Assembly: GCA_028292785.1 (NCBI GenBank)
Contig: JAQGLQ010000454.1
Span: 1 to 7,834, forward strand
From: Noviherbaspirillum sp.
GTDB taxonomy: Bacteria; Pseudomonadota; Gammaproteobacteria; Burkholderiales; Burkholderiaceae
Length of the DNA stretch: 7,834 nucleotides
Reading direction: 5' to 3'
How positions within the stretch are numbered: position 1 is the stretch's first letter; each line of letters begins with the position of its first letter. The position numbers and the translations under genes are program-made. Below, one piece after another: positions 1 to 7,834 of this stretch. A model generated the notes under the pieces. That model did not search any database and was not told the DNA's origin. It saw nothing but the letters and a program-made list of their open reading frames with translations.

Positions 1-822
1 TTCATCGAGAAGCACTTGCCCAACAAGGCCGCCGTCGTGGTCCGCAACATGGACGGCGCCGGCAACATCGTCGCCGCCAACTATCTGCACAAGGCCAAGC
101 CGGATGGCTACACTATCGGCATGTACAACGTGGTCGGACTGGCGCTCAACCAAGTCTCGCGCAAGTCGCAATACGACCTCGACAAGACCACATGGCTGGC
201 GCGCGTCAACGTCGACAACGTGGTCGCGCTGGTCAGCGCCAAGGGGCCGTACAACAGCATGCTCGACTTCAAGAAGCAGAGCAAGCCGGAGTATGTCGTG
301 TCGATCCGCGGCCTCACCGACAACGCCACGCTGGCGTCCGCGGTCACCCTCGACAAGATGAAGGTCAAATGGAAACCGCTCAACCACGAAGGCGCCAGCA
401 ATGCGATCCTCTCGGTGATTCGCGGCGATGCCGACCTGATCGTCGCTTCCTATGAAAGCTTCCAGCAGTACATCGAAAGCGGCGACCTCAAGCCCATTCT
501 GTATTACGACACCCAGCGTTTCCCGAAGCTGCCGAACACGCCGATCCCGGCCGAGATCGGCATGCCCGAACTGGCCGAGGCGATGAACACCCAGCGCATG
601 ATAGGCGCGCCGCCGGGACTGCCCGCCGATGTGCGCGAGGTGCTCGAAACCGCGATCAAGAAGGCGGTCGAGGATCCCGGTTTCGTCGAACTCATGAAGA
701 AAAGCAAGAAATCGATCGTGTACCTCGACGGCAAGGAATCCGCCAAAGTGGTCAAGACCACGCTGGACACCTACAAGTCCTACTCTGGCGTCATCAACGA
801 CCTGATGAATCGGGGCAAATAA
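1..822 (+). CDS. Bug/TctC-family tripartite tricarboxylate transporter substrate-binding protein (5' partial)
   Basis: This is the C-terminal 273 residues of a periplasmic solute receptor of the Bug/TctC family, which captures small carboxylates or related ligands for TctA/TctB-type secondary uptake or for sensing. The frame is open from base 1 (FIEKHLPNKAAVVV), so the TTG at 16 is internal; the signal peptide and roughly the first 50 residues of a usual ~320-residue protein are missing. Family hallmarks visible are the N-terminal motif NMDGAGNIVAANYL (residues 16-29), followed by KPDGYTIG, and the C-terminal segment IGAPPGLPADVREVLETAI followed by a DPGF motif, typical of the end of Bug proteins. 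It ends with TAA at 820-822. No TctA or TctB gene lies downstream, since the next genes are convergent; Bug receptors are often encoded alone. The ligand cannot be predicted. The MDGAGN loop differs from the more usual MPGAGG. Confidence 0.9.
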   Translation, partial: FIEKHLPNKAAVVVRNMDGAGNIVAANYLHKAKPDGYTIGMYNVVGLALNQVSRKSQYDLDKTTWLARVNVDNVVALVSAKGPYNSMLDFKKQSKPEYVVSIRGLTDNATLASAVTLDKMKVKWKPLNHEGASNAILSVIRGDADLIVASYESFQQYIESGDLKPILYYDTQRFPKLPNTPIPAEIGMPELAEAMNTQRMIGAPPGLPADVREVLETAIKKAVEDPGFVELMKKSKKSIVYLDGKESAKVVKTTLDTYKSYSGVINDLMNRGK

Positions 823-890
823 GGCAGCGGCCGATTCGAGCCGCCCACCGGCAAGATGGAGCCGGCCGGCTTGAAATGCAGTCAGGGAGA

Positions 891-912
891 GCCCGGCAAG
901 CCCGGGCGTTTT
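891..912 (+). terminator. Possible weak rho-independent terminator after the Bug receptor gene
   Basis: A 6-bp GC-only stem, GCCCGG (891-896) pairing with CCGGGC (902-907), encloses a 5-nt loop and is followed by GTTTT (908-912). It lies about 70 nt past the stop of the + strand gene. The T run is only four bases and one base removed from the stem, so this is a weak example. A perfect 10-bp palindrome, GCCGGCCGGC (861-870), sits just upstream and may add structure. Function is inferred. Confidence 0.35.
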
Positions 913-917
913 ACACG

Positions 918-939
918 ATGCGTGCAGCCCACCACGCAT
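918..939. other. Inverted repeat (hairpin) in the convergent intergenic region
   Basis: ATGCGTG (918-924) and CACGCAT (933-939) are perfect inverse complements separated by 8 nt. On the minus strand the hairpin begins 12 nt after the kefC stop codon, where a transcript-end structure would be expected. No T run follows it on either strand, so it is not a classical intrinsic terminator. It could stabilise a 3' end or be chance. Confidence 0.3.
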
Positions 940-951
940 GTAACCACGTGC

Positions 952-2754
952 CTAGCTCCAGCCCCCCGGGCGCTCGCTACGCAAGGCTTCGGCGTCCCGC
1001 TCGAACATCTCTTCCAGCTCCTTCCTCGCCTTCGCGCTCAGCGAAATATATTTCTCCTGATCCTGGTAGTAGGGATAGAACTGATGCAGGGTCTTGATGT
1101 TGTGGGTCCTGAACTTCATCGCCGCCTGACGCGACTGGAATGCGCCGAAGCCGAGTTCATGCAGAACCTTGCGTCCCAGTTGCAGGGCGCTTTCAAAGGT
1201 TTCGCGTTCGATCACGATAACGCCGCGCGCCATCAGATCGTAGTAGTGGGTCACATTGCGCGCCCTCGCCAGGATCGCCAAATGCGGAAATTCGAGCCTG
1301 GCAGCGTCGACCAGATCGAGACTATCTTCGATGTCATCGATCGCCACCACCAGCGCCTTCGCCTTGGCGGCGCCGGCGGCATGCAACAGGTCGATGCGGG
1401 TCGCATCGCCATAAAATACCTTGAAGCCGAACTTGCGCAGCAGATCGATCTGGTCCGGATCATGATCGAGCACGGTGAGGCCGATGCGATTGGCCCGCAG
1501 CAGGCGCCCGACGATCTGTCCGAATCGTCCGAAGCCGGCGATGATCACCGGATTATCCTGCGTCTCGATGATATCCGCCGGCCGCTGGTTTTGATTGCGA
1601 AAGCGCGGCTCGATCATTTTGTCGTACAGCAGCAGCAACAGGGGCGTGACAGCCATTGAAAGCGCGACAACGACCGCCAGCAGCGATGCGGTTTCCTGCG
1701 TAAATACCTTGGCGGTGGCGGCCACGCCGAATACCACGAAGGCGAATTCGCCGCCCTGCGACAGCAGGAACGCGAAGAATGCCTGCTGGCCGCGCGGAAT
1801 GCCGAACCGTTTGGAAAGCAAGTACAGGACGCCGGTCTTGATGGCGAGGAAGGCGGCAAGCAAGGTGGCGACAAGGCCGGGCTGGGTCAACAATACGCCG
1901 AAGTCGATCGACATGCCGACGGCGATGAAGAACAGCCCAAGCAGCAAGCCCTTGAACGGTTCCAGGTCCGTTTCGAGCGCGTGCCGATACTCCGAATCTG
2001 CCAGCAGCACGCCGGCGAGAAAAGTGCCGAGGGCCATCGACATGCCCACCGACTGCATCAACAGTCCGATGGCAATGACGAGCAGTAATGCGAATGCGGT
2101 GAATATTTCACGCATATCGGTTTTCGCGATCATCCGCAGCACCGGCCGGATGAGATAGCGGCCTCCGAAAATCAATCCGGCGATGACGCCAACCACCTTG
2201 AGCGCGCTCAGCCATCCCGTGCCGCCGTGTCCGACGTCCTGCAAACCCAGCAGCGGGACGATGGCGATCATGGGAATCGCGGCGATATCCTGGAACAGAA
2301 GGATCGCGAATGCGGCCGTGCCAGCGGGGGTAGCCATCAGGTTTCGCTCTTCCAGCGTCGCCAGGGCGAACGCGGTCGAGGACAGTGATAGCCCGAGCGC
2401 GGCGATCAGGCATACTTTCCACGACACGCCGAACATCAGTCCGGCCGCCAGCAGGCCTATCGTGACGACGGCGACCTGCGCTCCGCCCCAGCCGAAGATG
2501 GAACGGCGCAGCGCCCACAGACGTTTCGGGTCAAGTTCGAGGCCGATCAGGAACAGCAGCAAGACCACGCCGAATTCCGAAAAATGCAGAATATCCTGCA
2601 CTTCGCGGATGAAGCCCAGGCCCCACGGTCCTATGGCAATACCTGCCAGCAGATATCCGAGGACGGCTCCGAGACCCAGGCGTTTTGCGATGGGCACGGC
2701 CAATACTGCGGCCGCAAGATAAATCAGGGCATTCAACAACAGGTTGTGTTCCAT
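952..2754 (-). CDS. kefC: KefC-type glutathione-regulated potassium-efflux antiporter
   Basis: A 600-residue inner-membrane K+/H+ antiporter of the CPA2 family. In characterised Kef systems glutathione keeps the channel closed; glutathione adducts of electrophiles such as methylglyoxal open it, and K+ leaves while H+ enters, acidifying and protecting the cytoplasm. Residues 1-380 are a polytopic membrane domain with the Kef signatures GAVLGYLLAG (29-38), IGPWGL, GLELDP (71-76), LSSTAFAL and LLFQDIAAIP, whose Asp156 matches the CPA2 ion-binding aspartate. The acidic cytoplasmic regulatory loop HALETDLEPFKGL (258-270) is kept. A linker leads to an RCK/TrkA-N domain starting VIIAGFGRFGQ (403-413), with VLDHDPD and FYGDATR, then a C-terminal tail (about 520-600) aligning with the E. 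coli tail. The chosen ATG (2754) gives MEHNLLLNALIYL, colinear with E. coli KefC, and has a good ribosome binding site; an in-frame ATG 23 codons upstream lies inside kefF and is less likely. It ends with TAG at 952-954. Confidence 0.95.
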   Translation of the reverse strand: MEHNLLLNALIYLAAAVLAVPIAKRLGLGAVLGYLLAGIAIGPWGLGFIREVQDILHFSEFGVVLLLFLIGLELDPKRLWALRRSIFGWGGAQVAVVTIGLLAAGLMFGVSWKVCLIAALGLSLSSTAFALATLEERNLMATPAGTAAFAILLFQDIAAIPMIAIVPLLGLQDVGHGGTGWLSALKVVGVIAGLIFGGRYLIRPVLRMIAKTDMREIFTAFALLLVIAIGLLMQSVGMSMALGTFLAGVLLADSEYRHALETDLEPFKGLLLGLFFIAVGMSIDFGVLLTQPGLVATLLAAFLAIKTGVLYLLSKRFGIPRGQQAFFAFLLSQGGEFAFVVFGVAATAKVFTQETASLLAVVVALSMAVTPLLLLLYDKMIEPRFRNQNQRPADIIETQDNPVIIAGFGRFGQIVGRLLRANRIGLTVLDHDPDQIDLLRKFGFKVFYGDATRIDLLHAAGAAKAKALVVAIDDIEDSLDLVDAARLEFPHLAILARARNVTHYYDLMARGVIVIERETFESALQLGRKVLHELGFGAFQSRQAAMKFRTHNIKTLHQFYPYYQDQEKYISLSAKARKELEEMFERDAEALRSERPGGWS

Positions 2755-2758
2755 GGAG

Positions 2759-2764
2759 CCACCT
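2759..2764 (-). promoter_or_regulatory. Ribosome binding site of kefC
   Basis: AGGTGG on the minus strand, one mismatch from AGGAGG, lies 4 nt before the ATG at 2754 and between the kefF stop and the kefC start. It supports starting kefC at MEHNLL rather than at the upstream in-frame ATG at 2823. Confidence 0.65.
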
Positions 2765-2768
2765 AAGA

Positions 2769-3359
2769 TTATTGACGGTGCGCGGAAAAATCGCTTGCGC
2801 CGGGCAGGCTTGCATCCGTCCATTGCGGATAGCTCGCGAGGAGTTCGCGATACGCCGCCACATGACGGTCGACCGCCGCTTCATCCACCTGGTGCGCGCC
2901 ATGCAGGACGAAGGGCGGGAGCCAGCGCATGCCGCATAACAGCGCGGTCTGCTCTATCGGCGGAAGAAAGGCCGGAAATTCATGTCCGTGGTAGCCGCCT
3001 TCCTGGTATGACTCCTGGGCGCCACCGGCAGTCGCGACCAGCCAGAAATCCTTTCCGTGCAAGGCGGTTCCGCCGGGACCATAGGCCCAGCCGTATTCGA
3101 GTACCACGTCGACCCATTCCTTGAGCAGCGACGGCATGCTGTACCACTGTATCGGATGCTGAAAGACGATCAGCTGGGCTTCCGCCAGCAATGCCTGTTC
3201 CTGCCGGACATCGATGTAGAAGTCCGGGTAGGTTTCGTAGAGATTGTCGATGCGGACATTGGGCACCTGCTGTGCCGCTTCCGCCAGGCGGCGGTTGACG
3301 CGCGAGTGGTGCGGAGTGGGATGGGCATAGACAACCAGGATGCGCGGGGCGGGACTCAT
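2769..3359 (-). CDS. kefF: KefF-like NAD(P)H:quinone oxidoreductase, ancillary activator of KefC
   Basis: A 196-residue soluble flavodoxin-fold (Flavodoxin_2) protein. In E. coli, KefF and KefG are FMN-containing quinone oxidoreductases that bind the cytoplasmic side of KefC and KefB and are needed for full efflux activity. The start ILVVYAHPTPHHSRVNRRL (7-25) is the first strand and phosphate-binding region of the fold. YPDFYID (44-50), FQHPIQWYSMPSLLKEW (66-82), GWAYGPGGTALHGK (90-103) and CGMRWLPPFVLHG (142-154) match KefF closely, while EQALL (54-58) recalls KefG. The C-terminus is some 20 residues longer than E. coli KefF and ends in an unremarkable SAHRQ tail. ATG at 3359 is chosen because the fold begins directly after it; the frame is open further upstream but overlaps def, and only a weak GAG ribosome binding site is seen. 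The stop is 14 nt from kefC, so the two are surely cotranscribed. Confidence 0.9.
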   Translation of the reverse strand: MSPAPRILVVYAHPTPHHSRVNRRLAEAAQQVPNVRIDNLYETYPDFYIDVRQEQALLAEAQLIVFQHPIQWYSMPSLLKEWVDVVLEYGWAYGPGGTALHGKDFWLVATAGGAQESYQEGGYHGHEFPAFLPPIEQTALLCGMRWLPPFVLHGAHQVDEAAVDRHVAAYRELLASYPQWTDASLPGASDFSAHRQ

Positions 3360-3459
3360 AAGCCGTATCTCGGAATCAGAATGCCCACCAAGGTACACAA
3401 AATCCGCGTCGCCGTCCTTGCCTGTGTCAAAGAGAGCGTCAGGCCATATGCGGCGCCGC
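3360..3459 (-). other. 100-nt spacer between def and kefF
   Basis: This is the largest minus-strand gap in the window and the likeliest place for a kefF-kefC promoter or a processing point. It begins, right after the def stop, with a perfect 10-bp palindrome GCGGCGCCGC (3450-3459). A perfect -35-like TTGACA is present on the minus strand (3430-3425), but the best -10-like hexamer, GATTTT (3404-3399), is 20 nt away, which is too far for a standard sigma-70 promoter. No T-rich terminator was found. Confidence 0.3.
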
Positions 3460-3996
3460 TCAGTCGTCGGCGCTTGCGTCGAGTCCCGGGAACAGGATGT
3501 CGGTGAAACCGAAGCGAGAGAAATCCCTGATCCGTGCAGGGTAAAGTATGCCGGCCAGATGATCGCATTCATGCTGAACCACGCGCGCGTGAAAGCCGTC
3601 GACCTCGCGGCAAATGGCGTTGCCGTACTGGTCGAAGCCTTCGTAGCGCAGCTGCTTCCACCGCGGCACCATCCCGCGCAAGCCCGGCACCGAGAGGCAG
3701 CCTTCCCAGCCTTCTTCCATGTCGTCCGACAATGGCGACAGAACCGGATTGAGCAGCACGGTTTCGGGCACAGCGGGGGCATCAGGGTAGCGGGCGTTGT
3801 TGCTGAAGCCGAAGATAACCAGTTGCAGATTGACGCCGATCTGGGGCGCTGCAAGTCCGGCGCCGTTCGCCGCCCGCATGGTATCGAACATATCCGCGAT
3901 CAACTCCTCCAGCTCGGAGATGCCGAACGCGGTAACCGGCTCGGCCTGCCGCAACAGCCTTGGATCGCCCATCCTGAGGATTTCTCTGACGCTCAT
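3460..3996 (-). CDS. def: Peptide deformylase
   Basis: A 178-residue metalloenzyme that removes the formyl group from the N-terminal methionine of nascent proteins at the ribosome exit. All three family motifs are intact: GAGLAAPQ (45-52, motif 1), EGCLS (98-102, motif 2, metal ligand Cys100) and QHECDHLAG (141-149, motif 3, metal ligands His142 and His146, catalytic Glu143). Length is normal for a bacterial enzyme. ATG at 3996 gives [15 protein letters not shown], the expected N-terminus; an ATG 25 codons upstream would overlap galU and add non-family sequence. A modest AGG ribosome binding site (4004-4002) lies 5 nt from the start. The gene starts 10 nt after galU and is evidently translated from the same message. 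In many bacteria def is paired with fmt; here it follows galU instead, and fmt is not in the window. Identity is certain from the motifs. Confidence 0.97.
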   Translation of the reverse strand: MSVREILRMGDPRLLRQAEPVTAFGISELEELIADMFDTMRAANGAGLAAPQIGVNLQLVIFGFSNNARYPDAPAVPETVLLNPVLSPLSDDMEEGWEGCLSVPGLRGMVPRWKQLRYEGFDQYGNAICREVDGFHARVVQHECDHLAGILYPARIRDFSRFGFTDILFPGLDASADD

Positions 3997-4006
3997 GTTT
4001 GCCTGC

Positions 4007-7834
<3,828 letters not shown>

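Noticed and set aside
856..1659. A 267-codon + strand frame opposite the kefC 3' half
   Set aside because: The kefC RCK domain fully explains this region. The frame runs through the probable terminator hairpin and matches no family I recognise.
2755..2823. A 23-residue N-terminal extension of KefC starting at the ATG at 2823
   Set aside because: It overlaps the kefF end, is basic and unlike KefC N-termini, and the start at 2754 has a ribosome binding site and aligns directly with E. coli KefC.
3399..3430. Sigma-70 promoter candidate with perfect TTGACA on the minus strand before kefF
   Set aside because: The nearest -10-like hexamer is a poor match and 20 nt away. A single good -35 hexamer in a 100-nt gap is not sufficient.
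3360..3854. An in-frame upstream extension of the kefF-like gene by 165 codons on the minus strand
   Set aside because: The extension overlaps def in another frame, has a shadow-like composition rich in Arg, Cys and Ser, and the flavodoxin fold starts right after the ATG at 3359.

Overview
The window looks like a chromosomal segment from a GC-rich betaproteobacterium, most likely Burkholderiales and perhaps Oxalobacteraceae. This rests on three things: the gene order zipA-like, ligA, galU, def; a Bug/TctC-type solute receptor, a family greatly expanded in Burkholderiales; and uniformly GC-rich coding sequence. The taxonomic call is inference from gene content, not from a database match.

Layout. 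At the left edge (1-822, + strand) is the 3' part of a periplasmic tripartite tricarboxylate transporter (Bug/TctC) receptor. It converges on everything else, which is on the minus strand. A short intergenic stretch (823-951) holds a possible weak terminator and a second hairpin. Read in their own direction, from right to left, the minus-strand genes are: a ZipA-like cell-division protein (6954-7834, N-terminus cut off by the window edge), ligA (NAD-dependent DNA ligase), galU (UTP-glucose-1-phosphate uridylyltransferase), def (peptide deformylase), a KefF-like quinone/NAD(P)H oxidoreductase and a KefC-type glutathione-gated K+/H+ antiporter.

How they work together. zipA-ligA-galU-def is packed like one transcription unit: 2 nt between zipA and ligA, a 4-nt ATGA overlap between ligA and galU, and 10 nt between galU and def. 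It combines cell division, DNA joining, UDP-glucose supply and N-terminal processing of new proteins, all housekeeping functions. After a gap of about 100 nt come kefF and kefC, 14 nt apart. They form a functional pair: the soluble flavoprotein activates the membrane antiporter, which lowers cytoplasmic pH during electrophile stress. Whether the Kef pair is transcribed with the housekeeping genes cannot be decided from sequence alone.

I see no rRNA, tRNA, CRISPR array, insertion sequence, phage gene or defence system. No reading frame is broken. The window appears to be ordinary core genome, and I found no convincing evidence of an undescribed system. The findings are small points worth checking.
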